From Theodoxus fluviatilis (lineage: Eukaryota; Mollusca; Gastropoda; Cycloneritida; Neritidae), in contig JAWQFJ010000461.1 in assembly GCA_034096865.1 (NCBI GenBank), positions 1 to 64,000 of the forward strand: a DNA stretch of 64,000 nt. Direction: 5' to 3'. Within the stretch, counting starts at the first letter, position 1; the number at the start of each line of letters is the position of its first letter. Shown here in pieces: positions 14,001 through 28,341 of the stretch. The notes under the pieces are model-generated. The model searched no databases and had not been told where the DNA came from. It worked only from the letters and a program-made list of their open reading frames with translations. The position numbers and the translations under genes are program-made.

Positions 14001-14214
14001 GGAGAAAGAAAACTAGACATACACACAAAGAGGACAAATATCATGTCGCCATCTGATCAGTCGATAATGGCTGCTCACTCCTCGCTAGGGGTGGGAGGCC
14101 GCATGCTGGGACCGCTCTCTCTCCACCCAAACCTCCGTCGTCGTCTACGTCCCCCGTCTCCTGGCAGCCAGGTCTCTCTGTCAGTGCTTCCTCCCTGGCC
14201 CGTCAGTGTGCACA

Positions 14215-14261
<47 letters not shown>

Positions 14262-17160
14262 CGTCTTTTGCTGTGCCTTGTAAGTTGACACCGACTGATT
14301 ATGGTTGGTAGTATTGCTTTATAATTCCTCAAAATGTTGTCTTAATGAGTTACTCTTCATTCATTTAATTAAGCAGTAGCTAGTTGATGGCACTTTTTTT
14401 TCAGCAGTGGCAGATGATGAAAACCATGCATGATTTTAGTACATAGTTTTGCTCATGATTAGTGCCAAAATTTTCTCCTGCTTTTCGTAGTACAGTGAAA
14501 AATTTAGTCTGCAGCTTCAGAGAATGCTAGTGTAAAGTTTACTAGTTAATACGAACAAATCTAGACCACACTAGTAGTAAACAACTTCATCATTTAATTA
14601 TCAATCACTCAGTTCAAATTCATTATGCAACCATCATTTCAATCACTGTATCATGCCATTCTACCCATCCCTTCCACAGTATTCAAGATGATCACAACAT
14701 TTTACTAACTTCTCCTCACAACAACAACCTGTATCACCCACTCCACTCAGTCGAACCTAATACAACTGAAAATACTAAAGTAAGGAGTTCTTTTGCTTCT
14801 GAAGCTATAGAAGCATAATACTTCTGACGCACAAATATGTACAGTAAATCATTACAAAACGATACCAGTACTCATCCTCGGATAATACTCATTCAGAAAG
14901 TCAGTCAAGCCTGGTCCTGTACAGGTACGAACAACAGTCATCCTCTTGTGGGCTGCATGGACAGTCTCAGTGGACCCGGGTTGCCCAACCATGGCCGCCA
15001 TCTTGGTCCCTCCAGAGCAAGGACTGTAATCAAGAGCGCGTGTTTTCGGGCAGCCATGTTGGTAACTTGGAATCCGTTGAACAGCAGGAAATTGGTCGCC
15101 ATCACTGCTCCTGCAGACTCAGGATGATTCCACTCGCACCGTGATAGTCCTGTGCAGCACTGGGCGAAGACTCTCGAGTCTGCGAATGATTCCGTTCAGT
15201 GATGCACAGCACGAATTACAAAGTCAACCCTGACAAAGCTTTGCCGTTCGTGCAGAGATTCGATCTCCATTTTTAAAACTAGCCAAAGTCTGTTTTTTAA
15301 TCATGGGCAGCGTCACAATGTGACCTCACAAAAATGATGACATAACGTACACTGAAGCAAATCCGGAGAACTTGCCAGATCTTGTGGAAGAACTGGCCCA
15401 TGTCAACTTGTGTCAAACATTTGACTGGTTTTACATCTGCTTTCGTGACGCTGACAACATGACAGTGGCAACATGACTTCCCACACAGCAATGGACAATC
15501 CAGAATACAATTGAAGACCAGAAAGTTGTCAAAAATGCGGTCAGTTATTTTGCATCCGCGGTGTATAGCAGACAGTGCAAGAATAACAATGAACACCCAG
15601 TTCATACACCCTGCCTCAAGCGGCAGAGTAAAAAAACCCACCATAAGTCAGTGCGGCAATACAACTCACATTCCTTTGCGCGCTCCATATAATGCTATAC
15701 AACGCATTCTTTACAGCTAGAAATTCTTAGGTGATATCTACAGTGGAAATGTCCTTGCCCTGTTCAGAGAGAAATATTCGCTTTTACATTGTTCTTGGAC
15801 TTTAGAAAAATTTCAGGCTTTTTGAAAAAAAACACTCTTTGCAGCAGTAGGAAGGAATTGCTCTAGATTTTTTAAATAAATGTTTTTGTTCGTATTTGGC
15901 AACTCCCTGTGGGTTTGGGATAAGAATTGACCCACCGCGTCTCCCTACACGATTCGTAAGAGGCGAATAACTAGGGAAGTTGTGACTTGCCGTACGTTTA
16001 CTCTAAACTGTTCTAGTGATTTTCATGCTTAATGGCCTTTCATAGCCTACAAAGGCTGATAGTCCATAAAACACTATCCATCTATCTATCGTATTTGGCA
16101 AACCAATGTGCCCCACACAAAATGACAAATGAATTTCTTCAAATAAATCAACAGATCTGACACAAGGTGGTATCCTGACAGCTGTTGGTCTGATGCTAGA
16201 TACATTGATGCCTATTTCCTTCCAAATCTAGTGCTGCGCCATTGTGATCTGCACACCGCAGGTCTGTCTAGCCACCCCAGTGAAAAGTCCTGTCTCCTTT
16301 CCAGAGCCTGGAGGCAGAACTTGTGCAAGAGCGAGAGCGGCAGCGAGCAGAAAGTGCCTCTCTGCAAGATGCCTACAACCAGAAAATCACTGCCCTCAAG
16401 CGACGCCACAAGACAGAGGTGGTGGACCTGCAGGAGCGTGCGAGTGCACTGGAGCAACAGCTGGCTGAAGGTGCGACTCCACTCTGTCATTCTGGTCCCA
16501 GTAATCCTCCTTTGTCACTTGTAGAGTGGATGCCAGTCTCCACGGTTTTGTTGTTTGTGAAAGTATTGGTCTGACTGATAGTGCACCATTCAATAAGTTC
16601 ATGAGCATTTTGAAACATTTGATAGGTCACGATGAAGGGTGTCGGGGAAAATGAAGGCCTTTTTTTCAGTAAATCATATGGCTTTTTTTTCATTAGAAAA
16701 TTCTTGTGAACTTTAATAGTATTAAGAAAAATATACTCTGGTTGTGCTTAGACGAAAGTGACTGGAACCCCTTTATGGAGGTCATCAATATTCATAGGTG
16801 CTCTGATTAAACCAATGCTCTTACTTGATATCCATGTGATATCCATAGATATGAAGGTGACACATGCATCTTTTGGAATGTCATATTGCCTTGCAGGGAA
16901 GGATGGCGATGGCTTGCAGAACAATGGAGCATCAATACTGCCTGAGTCGGAGCGAGGGCAGAGGGAGGAAGAAGCCTCGCGGCTCCGGCAGCAGCTGTCT
17001 GTGCTGGAGGCTCAGCTGTCTTCCCTGCATCAAGACTGCCAGGCAGTGAGTCATTCATTTTCTCTTTCTCTCTCTCTGCCTCTGTCTCTCTCTGTCTCTG
17101 TCTCTGTCTGTCCCTCCCTCCCTCCCTCCCTCCCTCCCCCTCCCTCCTCCCTCCCTCCTC

Positions 17161-17234
<74 letters not shown>

Positions 17235-18508
17235 TGCAGCTGACTGATTTGCTCATGAATAGGTGTCTTATTTGCCAATACTGCAATGAGTACAATGAGT
17301 GGAATTTGTGGTTTTAACAGAGGCTGAGAGTTCATTTTGCAAGATTATGATAAGAAGGATATAATTATGCATTGCAATGTAGTAACAATTCTGATGAGTA
17401 AAAAGTTTACACTTCAATTTCTTGAATGGTTACTGTGATGAATTCTTCAATGGGAACCTAGGCTCAGGTCTGGAATTTAAAAAAAGTTGAGAAATGTGCA
17501 TGTTGTTTTCCAGTTGGGGGAGGAGAGGGAAGGCCTGCAGGTCAGGGTTCAGGAGCTGGAGGGGGAGCGGCAAGGCATGCTGACCAAACTGCAGGAGCAA
17601 GAGTCCCTCATCTCCGACCTCCAGCAGCAGTTGGAGCACAGTCACAGCGAAGAGATCCTCTTGCTCAAAGACCAACTGAAAAGTATGCACTTGCATGGGT
17701 TTATGTTTCTTCTGAAGCCCTTTTTATGCCAGTGTGGTTTGACTGCAACATGTACAGAGTTATCATACTCCTGAGATTATTCCTTTGTGCTAATCACCTG
17801 TCTTAGTAAGAGAGAGAAAAAAAGACCTACTAACAGAGAAAGGAGAGCTGGGGTAATGAGGTTTTTAGGGTTTTAGCAGTGTTGTCTGAGGATGCATGCA
17901 TGGTGAGTAGCTTCATGCAAGCAAGTGACTGAATAGGGAGGAAAGAGAGTAGAGGCCTTTTCAGTTTGTGGATGGGATGCCTTGAACAACTTCTTGCAAA
18001 GCAGACTTATCATGGAATGTTTACATCAGTGTTATCTGGAATGAATTTTCGTTTTAAACCCTGAAGTGTATGCTTTATTTATTCCCTAGTCCATGAAATC
18101 AGTCACTGGCGACTAATGAGGAATCATGTCTCATTTCAGAGAGTGAGGAGAGATGTCAGGAACTGGAGAAGCAGCAGCTGCAGGTTTGCACCGCTTTGTT
18201 CGACACTAAGCAGAGGCTCTTGGATCATCTGGATGCCAGCCATGTATTTATTGACAAGCCCTTTCTCTGTGGCATGAGGGTGGCCAGATATGCAGCACCT
18301 TTCCCTGCAGAGCTTGCTGTGGCAGCTTGACTGCTGTCTTGGCTTGTTGGCATGGTCATTGTGTTAGAAAGCAAGGAAATGGACAGAGGCCTGCATGAAT
18401 CTTGTCCTTAACATCCTTGATTGCCCCTTCCTCCTTGCATCCATACCCATCTCCATCTCCTACACCCTCTCTCCATTATTCTGTCAGATGTGAATGGCTG
18501 TGCTGACA

Positions 18509-18554
<46 letters not shown>

Positions 18555-18583
18555 AGTGTGTGTGTGTGTGTGTGTGCGTTTGA

Positions 18584-18629
<46 letters not shown>

Positions 18630-18637
18630 TTGTGTTT

Positions 18638-18673
<36 letters not shown>

Positions 18674-21600
18674 TTGAGTGTGTTTGAGTGTGTATGTGTG
18701 TATGTTTGAGTGTGGTGTGTTTGAGTGTGTGTGGATGTGTGTGTGTGTGTGTGTTTGTGAGAGGGTGTGTGTGGGTGTGAGAGTGTGGGTGTGAGTGTGG
18801 GTGTGAGAGTGTGAGAGTGTGGGTGTGAGAATGTGTGGGTGTGAGAGTGTGTGTGTGTGTGTGTGTTTGTGAGGGTGTGAGAGTGTGTTTGTGAGAGTGT
18901 GTGTTTGTGAGAGTGTGTGTTTGTGAGCGTGGGTGTTTGTGAGAGTGGGTGTGTGTGATGTGTGTGTGTGTGTGTGTGAGTGCGTGCATGCATGTGTGCG
19001 TGCATGCATGTGTGCATGCGTGTGTGTGTGTGTGTGCACTTGCACTGTTGTACATAAGACAGATAAGATAAACAATTACTTTTGTCTCCTGAGTTTGAAG
19101 CTGTGCATCCAGAGGTCTGTTGCCATTGCTTAGTGACTTCATTCTTTGTAGCAAATGCCTCAGTGATGATTTTAGAACCAGTGCTTTTGACTGGAGATGC
19201 AGCATGAACCTATACACCTGAGTGTGACTTTAGAGAATCAGATAACTGTTCAACATCTGTTGAGCTATGTCATGGATGGTTATTATTTTGCTCTTATTTG
19301 TTGCACTCAGCAATGTTGGAATGAAATGGTTATGAAATGCTAATCTTGTTGTGAGAGTAATTTTGTCATCGACTTTGCCTGCATGTGTGGAAAACCCAGA
19401 ACAGAACACTGTCCTGTCAGACAACCCCATTGCTGTATCACTAAATGTCAGCATGGTGATATTTCCCAGTTCCATTCCAATGATTGCATTTGATGCCATA
19501 CAATATTTCTCCTGTTGAAATACTCTTTTGGTGCTAGTTTTGGTTTGGCATGTAATAGATGTTGTGTTGTAATGAGCCCTCAGTTGTCCCCAGCTGTAGC
19601 AGTTTTCAAAGTAAGAAGTGTTAGCTTTGCTTCCTTTCCTATAGTTGGAAACCATGCAGAAGTATACTTTCTCTTTGCTAGATTGCCTCTAAAAAGGCAG
19701 GAAAGTAACCAGTTCAAATACAGACTTCTGTTGATGTGAATGTGAAGAAATTCAGTTATTTAAACCTCATATAAATTTGATGAACTGTAGACAGTTTTAT
19801 TTTTGGCCTTCAGACTTGGTGGCATGACATACTTTGCAATGGCTTTGAGCCTATTGTATCATGGTAAAGAATATATGAGGAAGAAAAGGAAAATGAATGC
19901 ATGCTTAATTGCTTACAAATGTGTATTTCCTCATCAGTCAAGAAATACTCCCACTGACTATTAATGTTTCAACACTGTTGAGCATGGCCACAGAGGGGAA
20001 TGTTGCAAGGGAGGTAACTGGGGGTGACTGGGCCCTTGCAGGCCTCCACACTGGAGGTGCTGAGTGACCTTCGACACACAAGGCACACGCTGACCTCTGC
20101 CACTGCCAGGCAGTTGTCCAGTCAGCTGCCAGACAAGCAGCGCCTGGCCAACCAGATTTATGAGGCCATTGCTGAGGTAAGCCTGACTGTCCTTCAGTCA
20201 GGCAGGCTTCATGCACTCCATGCGTAATCCTTTCCCTTCATTCCATGACCTGAGTTAGGCTTTTTGTAGGATAGGAAACATGCCTCCCCAGAACCTTTGG
20301 GTGTAGTTTTGCTTCTATAAAACGCCATTGCTGGCTCCTTTTTTATAGATAAGATAGATTGGAAAAGAAGTCAATCCTAATATTTTTCAAGTTGGTAGAT
20401 TTGAATCTTATCTGCATTGCAAACTGGTTTAGGGAACCCAGTTTTGCCAGTCAGTTGCTGTAGGTTTATTTGGCCTCTGTCGCGCCCAGGGTTGACATCC
20501 ACACTCATGCAGGCAAAGGTGTCAAGAGACTTGCTTGAGACTACAGTGTGAACCTATGGACTAATTACTGTTGAGAACTTGTTCACAAAAGAATGGATTG
20601 ATATTAAATCTGTTGGCTTTGCACTTAACACACAGGCCTGAGTAGATCTATCCTGACAACCATTGAAAGATGTTTTTGAAGTAAATTGATGGTTGTAGCT
20701 TGAGTTGCTGACTTTTGCTCAGCGTCAGGAGGTGAGGGAGGACCTTGCTGAAAGCAGAGCAGACCAGCAGATGCTGCAGCGCCAGACTGTGACCATGCTG
20801 GAGTCCATGGGAAACTCTGAGCACCAACAGCTCACTGCAGGCAAGTGCATGGGATGAACAAGTGAAGTGTCCTATGGTGTGTGCCTACTGGTGTTGGCTA
20901 GGTCTACAATAAGTGTATGGCTGGTTAAAGGAGTGGTGGTGGTGTTGGTATATGTGTGTGTGTGTCTGTCAGTCTATCTGTAATGAATTAAATACTTGAC
21001 CTGCAGTCACTTGCAGCTAGTTTGTCAGTGTTGGATTGACTATGAGAGTGGTCTGCTGACCAGGGAGTAGCATTGTGCAGTTGGAACAACCATTGATGAC
21101 TGAAGATTTGCAATGTGAAAGCAAATATCTTTACTGTCACCCTGTGTGTGTGTATGTGTGTGGTGTGTGTGATGTGTGTGCATATGTGTGTGCATATGTG
21201 TGTGTTATGTTTGCAGACCCCACCATCTATCCATCAAAAGCTTTCTCCTTCCCTTCCCTCATGTCTGGCTGTTGTGCTTGTTTCAGAGCTGATGCAGTCG
21301 CTGGAGAAGGAGACGCAGGTGTTGAGGGAGAGAAATCTACAGCTGGAAGAGCAGGTGGCAGGGCTTGAGAAGCTGACCTTGACCTTGACAGAGGAGAAGC
21401 AGAAGAGCCACGCCTTGGTGGGGGAGCTGCAGAGAGAGCTGGGGGGGCTTCAGCAAGGTACTGCCTGCCCCGCCCTCTCCCTGCCCTGAGCTTTGCAGTT
21501 TCTTAAAGTGCTTTGGATCAGAAGATGTGAGATTTATGACCAGGCAGACAGGCAGGCAGACAGACACGCACACGCTTGCACACATACAAACACGCACGCG

Positions 21601-24600
21601 CACACACACACACATACAAACATGAACACACGCATACACACACACACACACACACACACAGACAAGCATACCAATGACAAAACACCAACTTTCACTTTCT
21701 TCCCTGTAGCCAGTAAAATCGTGACTTTGTATGATACTCTCTGCTCTTTATTTTGCCAACATTTCATTGGGGCAATGATACTATTTTGTTTAGTAGTCAA
21801 GGTCTAAAGAAAGTCGTCTAATTGACTATGTCAAGAAGTTATGTGAAATTCTGATATTCTATAAAATCTAGTGAAGAGTGGCCGACGAATTCTCAGTCTC
21901 TACCATTTTGTTTTCACATGTAAATGCAAATCATATTTATTTTTCATGGGTCAGTCTTTTTTTATTACCAAAAGTGATGACATGATGAAATGAATTCATG
22001 GATTGTTATATTAATTTGATGCCCAGGTGCTGGTATTGTCTATTACTAATTCTAGTTTTGTTTAAAATCAGTATTGTAAGTATATATATGATTTTTATTT
22101 TCAGAGAGTTTGACCAAGTCTGCATCTACCTTGGATCAAAGTCTTAGCATGCCACAAAGGTCAGTAGAAGTCAAACAAATACTTTCATTCTTTGTCACAG
22201 GGTTGGAATGTTAACACACGGATGCAAGCAATTTTTTACACTGCAAATGGAGGGCAGGGGAAGTTTTTATTTTCCTCCTCCATGGAATTGATCTGGAAAT
22301 AAGCCTAAGTGCACTATTACATGGCTTGAATGATGTGTTTGTCTTAGTTTCTGCCATCTTTCTATTTGTGGGCCTCACTGTCATCATCATGCTGACTATT
22401 GTGGATACAGTCCAAGACATCCAAGATGTCAGAGTTGGTTTGCATTGCATTATGCTTTACACCATCACAACCCACTGTAACTGCCATCATTGTTATTTCA
22501 TCCCGGCCTCATTCCTCTCTCTTCACATCTTCTGGCAGCAGCAGCAGTAGGTCCTCATTGGACGCAGACTCTCTGGATGAGCAGAGGGCGGGCAGCAGAG
22601 GCGGCAGCAGAGGTGGCAGCAGTGGTGGGGGAAGGGAGAAGGAAGAAGCGGGATGGAGGGCAGAGATGGAGAGGCTGGAGCTGGAACATTCAGACCTGCA
22701 GATGGAGAAGGAGGCACTGGAGGACGTGCTGATGACCCTGAGGCAGGAGCTCCAGGACAAGGATGCTGCCCTGCTTCAGATGCAGGCAGACAAAGCTGCA
22801 GGGGGCTCTGGCAATGAGGGGGAAGGAGGCCATCAGGTGGAGATGGAGCAGCAACTCAAGCACAACAAGTCCCAGCTGAACAAGCTCACTGCTGAGAAGG
22901 TGTGTTGATGTCTGTGTAAGTTTTGCAGGATCTAGTGCAAATCCTGTGTAAGTTATGCAGGATCTAGTCAAATCCTGTGTAAGTTATGCAGGATCTAGTG
23001 CAAATCCTGTGTAAGTTATGCAGGATCTAGTGCAAATCCTGTGTAAGTTATGCAGGATCTAGTGCAAATCCTGTGTAAGTTATGCAGGATCTAGTGCAAA
23101 TCCTGTGTAAGTTATGCAGGATCTAGTGCAAATCCTGTGTAATGTCAAAAGGAACATTCATTGATTCGCCTTGGTGTCTTTGTCAACTTCAAAAATGAAA
23201 ATCCTAAACTTGATCAGTTATGCTTCATATGTGACTTGAACATTCGTGTATGTTGATGAGTTACATGTGTAAGGGCAATTTTGAATCGTTGCATAAATGC
23301 CTCTTGCGTTTTAAAGTGTAGGAATGTTTCATCTGTGTTGGTGCTGTGTTCTGACTGGCTTAACCTTGTCTCTCAGGAGAACTTTGCTGAAAAGATTCAA
23401 GTTCTTGAAAAGCAGCTGAAAGAGTACAAGGTGACAGCTGCTCAGAGTGGTAAGCAGACAGTTTTTAAAACTTGGAGATGACATTAGAAGCTCAATTGTA
23501 TTGTTCCCTAGTCATCAGTTGACAAGACTGCATGAGATGTAATTTCCATTCCAATTTGTATTTTCATTGTGTTTTTCTGTTGCTAAGAGTTGGACCTTTT
23601 TATCATGAAGGTTTTTTTTCTTCTCTTTCATACAATACAATACAATACAACAGGCATTCAATGAGTGAAAGTCCCTGAGGAGTTGCTCCTTTTCGGTCCT
23701 TGTTGTGGAAGAATGATGAATGGCTGATGCAATAAGGGCTGAGTTGCATGGTGAAAGAATCATTATGATGATTTTGTAGTGCAAGAAGTCCCTGCAGTAA
23801 GATTATTCTGTATCATCTTGTATCAGTATACACCTACCTCTATGCTCACCCCAGGTGTTTAGGGGACACCTTACCCACGCTGTATCTACATGTATCAGTA
23901 TACACCTACCTCTATGCTCACCCCAGGTGTTTAGGGGACACCTTACCCACGCTGTATCTACATGTATCAGTATACACCTACCTCTATGCTCACCCCAGGT
24001 GTATAGGTGACACCTTACCCACGCTGTATCTACATGTATCAGTATACACCTACCTCTATGCTCACCCCAGCTGTCAGTAACACATTACCCAGGCTGCACT
24101 GCCAACTTGTTTGCAGAGGAGGAGTGCTGCAGTCTGCGCTCCAGATTGGAACAGCGGGAGAATGAGCTGGAAGGAGTGAAGCGGGAATGCTCTGACCTGG
24201 AGTCCAGCCTGGGAGAGCTTGACCGCCAGCACAATGAGGCCACCAGCCAGCTTCTCAGTGTTAGTCCCTTGCCTTGCCTTGCCTCAACCCTGATCATGAG
24301 AGATTAAACCTAGGGTTCTTTCTCATAGATGAATGTAAAATCTACCAGCTAATGCATAATTCACAGATGGCCATATGGTGAGTGATTGTGTTATGAACCA
24401 TACAGCAGCATTGACTGAGGGCAGACTTCCCAGTTTGCATCTGTAGTCATGCATTTTAAAGATTTTTTAAAGGTTGTATGAATGAAACATCACAGATAGA
24501 TATTTGTACCCTGAAAGAGAACTGGTTATGCAGTAATTTTAGTGACCTATTGGTTTTCCTCAAGTGTAAATATTATAGAGTTCATGGGTTGAACGTTCTT

Positions 24601-27600
24601 TAACTACACAGAAATTTCACATCATACACAGAAACTTTCTCACCATAAAATAAAAATAAAAAACTCGGGCTCAAAATTCCAGTTTTGGTCACTGTCCAGA
24701 GAAATGATTGAAGCATTGCTGTGGATTCACTTTCAGATTCGAGGTGGCCTGTCAGAGCAGGTGGACAAGCTGAGCCGTCAACTGGTGGACAGGGACTCGG
24801 AGATCAAGGAGCTGCAGCAGGAGCTGGCAGAAGCTGACAAAGAACTGCAGGTGACAAAGGAGAACTGCACAGCAGAACTTCAGCAGAAGCTGGAGGAGCA
24901 GAAGGAGCAGATCTCCAGACTGCAGCAAACCCTGGCTAGCGCAGAGAGGCAGAGGGAAGAGGCTGCCCAAGTGGAACGTTCATGGCAGGAGATGGAGCAA
25001 GCAGTCCGGAGCAATGTCACTCAGTCTGAGGCCGTCCTTAGCTCCCAGCTGGCTGACCGTGACCTGGAGATTGACCGTCTGACGCGCCAGCTACAGAAAC
25101 TGCAGGAGCGCCTGGAGGCCAAGGAGAGAAGCCAAGCTAGGGAAGAGAGGGGAAATAATGCCAAGGCCACGGAGGTCCACCAGACTGGTGAAGAGGATGA
25201 GGAGGTGGGAGATGAGGACCTGTGGAACATGGACTGGGGCGGAGAAGAGAGCACCAGTAGTCAGACTAGCTCCCCAAGGGATGCCCGCATTGCAGAGCTG
25301 GAGGAGAAGCTGCAGAAGGGGGCTGTGGCTGTGAACAACCTCCACATGGACAAGCGTGAACTGGAGGAGAGGCTGAGGAAGACCAAGGAGGAGGGAGCTA
25401 CCAAGTCAGCCAGAATAAAGGAACTTCGTGAGGAAAATGCTAAGCTGTCTGAAGCCAATGCTGAACTTGAGCAGAGGATGCAGGAGATGGAGGAGGAGGT
25501 TGACACATGGCAACAAGTCAATGAAGATGCTCAGGTGGAACAAAAGAAGCTGAAACAAGAAAAGGAACAGATGAGACAACATGTGCAAGAGCTGGAGACC
25601 CTCCTGGAGCAAAACAAGAAAGATTCCACAACCCAAAGACAGGATCAAATGTCTTCTCTCCAGAGTCAACTACAGGAGTCACAGTCACAGCTTGCATCTC
25701 TTTCTGAGACCCTGCAAGCCAGGGAAGTGGCACTCCTACACTGCCAGCAAGAGCTGGAGAACTGCAGGTCAGAGATCTTTACAGTGACTTCCAAACTTCA
25801 GGAATCGGAGGCACTGTGCATTCGGCTGAAATCTGAACTCGGGGAACAAGCCACAGTTCAACAGAAAGTTAAGGAGCAGCTGCAAACAGAGAGCAGGAGA
25901 GAGTCAGACCTGACAAGCAGTTTGGCAAAAAGTTCAGCTCACTGCAAGGAGCTTGAGCGACAGGTGAAAGGCTTGACTGCAAGCAAGACAGAGCTGGAGG
26001 GGAGAATTGGACACTTGCAGAAAGCCCTGGAGGTAGCTCTAAAGGCCAGGGAGGGCAAAGATGCCCTAGAAGATGCTGCAGGTCTTCGAGAAGCTGGGAA
26101 GCTGAAGGATGCAAAGATCTCGGATCTCCAGGCTGCTCTGGAAGCCCTGCAGTTGGATCTGGAACAGACCCAGACAGCTCTCCATGAATCTTCCCAGGCC
26201 CAGACTGCCCTGCGTGAAACTTTCCAGAAACGGCAAAAACATTTTGAGGCAGAGAAAGAAGAGCTGGACCAGCAAATACAACTTCTCACCACACAGTTGC
26301 AGGAACAGCAAGCCATTGCTGCTGAGAGGGTGAAAGATGAAGGGAAGTTGAAGGAGGAGCTATTGTCTCTGCAACAGCAGCTGCACAACTTGACCAGTGC
26401 CCATGCCAAGGCAAGTGAGGAGGAGCTGAACAAGCCTGGGAGAGAGCTGTCACAGCTGCGCACTGACCTCATGGCTGCCCACGACCAGCTGGCCAAACAG
26501 GCAAGTGAGCTGGAAGCAAGTACAGCTCAATTAGAACAGCTTGAGGGTGACCTGTCTGCCAGCAAAGACCTGGTCTTCAGGCTGGAGGAAGAGGTTGCTT
26601 CTGCTCGAGAGGTGGTGTCAAGATTGGAGGGAGAGCTGACAGCCAGCCGGGACCTGCTTTCCCGGCTTGGCCTAGACTTGACGGCCAGCACAGAGCAGAC
26701 GTCAAACCTAGAGGCCGCCAGTGAGAACTTCATCAGCAAGCTGGAGAAGGAGCTGTCTGACAGCAAGGAAGAAATGTCCAGACTCCAATCAGAACTCGCA
26801 GAGAACAAGTCTTACTCGGAACAGGCTTCTGAGGACCAGGACAAGGCAATACTGAGCCTGGAGGCACAGGTCAGGGAGCTGGAGTCGGTGCTTGAGCAAG
26901 AGAGGCTGACCATCCAGGAACTCACAAGCCAAATTGAGCGCCTCCAGGACTCAGTTGTGGAGAAAGACACCACCATATCCTCCTTGGCAGACAGGCTCAA
27001 TCATGCAGAAGCTGAGAAGGAGAAACTGCCAGTGGAGGAGAGGGCTACCTTCTTGCCTCTAGGTACAACTGGGGAGGAGGAGATAGAGGATGCTAACAAG
27101 GTGGTTTCAGTTTCCCAGGGCATGGACAAACTGCAGACTTACCTTGCTGAGAAGGACAGCATCATTGATGAGCTGCAGAGGAACAACACCTCCTTACTGA
27201 AGATGATAGAGGCTCGCTCTCTAACCAGCAGTCAAGGTGGCCACTCTGCAGCAGACTTTGTACGGCTGGAGAATGAAGTGAAGAACCTGAGGCAGGAGAA
27301 GGAACAAATCATGGCTGTTATGAATGAGAAATCAAGGGAGAGCAGCTCACTCCGATCTGAGGTGAGTTGCATGTTCTTCTTTGTTGATATTTAATTTGTT
27401 GGGTAGTTTTTCAATCTTTCATCCCTTATTACCAGTTGTTGCTAGCTTGTAAACACAATTGATGCCTTGGGATTGCTGTGTAACTGTAAACATGGTCTCA
27501 ACAAATAAGAAAAAGGTGTAAAACTGTATGCATGCGGGTTATTTTAGAATCTCTTTGCATGCCTAATCCATTCACCTCGACGATATCTTCTCATATGTCT

Positions 27601-28300
27601 TTAAGAAAATAAGAAACATCTTAGAAACAAAGACAAATTCTGCATGAAAGGGAATACTGCATGATTTTGAATCATTTAACCTGCATAAAAATAGCAGCTG
27701 AAGAAACTAACCCCTGGTTTCTGGTTGCCCACTAACACAGGTGCACCGCCTGATGAGCGTGGTGTCTGCACAGAAGAGCGCCCTGGAGAAGCTTCAGCAG
27801 GACAACGCAGGACTGAGCAGTGGTGGGGATGGCTCCAGTGAGAAGGACAACATGCAGCGTGAGGCTTTCAACAACATGGCCAGACTGGTCCGGGACCGAG
27901 ACGTGGAGATTGAGGCCCTGAAACAGAAGACGGAGACACTCCTTGCTGTCCTCCAGGACTCCTCCCAGGATGGTGCCAAGCTGGCGGCCACCCTGGGAGA
28001 GATGGAGGAGCTGAAGAAGCAGGTAAGTGCCGTCTGCCTGTGGGTGTGGGGCTCTATCATGGTTCTTTTCTTAACTATCCTTAGCATGGTGTGCAGTGGA
28101 TAAAGAATTTTATAATACTGGTGTGAAGTGAGACGAGAAAATGTTCCTTTTGGAAATCTGGTGTGTCATTCCACTGAGAAGTGCATTGCTTATTGATTTT
28201 TCTCAGAAATGTCCTCCACTTCTATGAAATGAATAAGTGATCAGTCTTCAGTGAATGATTTTACTGATTTAGATGTGGGGAGGGATGGGGTTGGGGAGTG

Positions 28301-28341
<41 letters not shown>

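Larger units (their letters stand above)
13202..16304 (+). other. TRIP11 intron 2
   Basis: Holds a (TG)n tract at 14,218-14,257 and a SINE-like copy at 15,904-16,091. No other gene is recognised. Confidence 0.6.

Noticed and set aside
18408..19217. His/Thr-rich minus-strand frames of up to 269 codons
   Set aside because: Translation of a TG-rich minisatellite.
25939..26496. 185-codon antisense frame inside the large TRIP11 exon
   Set aside because: Shadow of a well-supported coding exon; Ser/Ala/Cys-rich as expected from antisense coiled coil.
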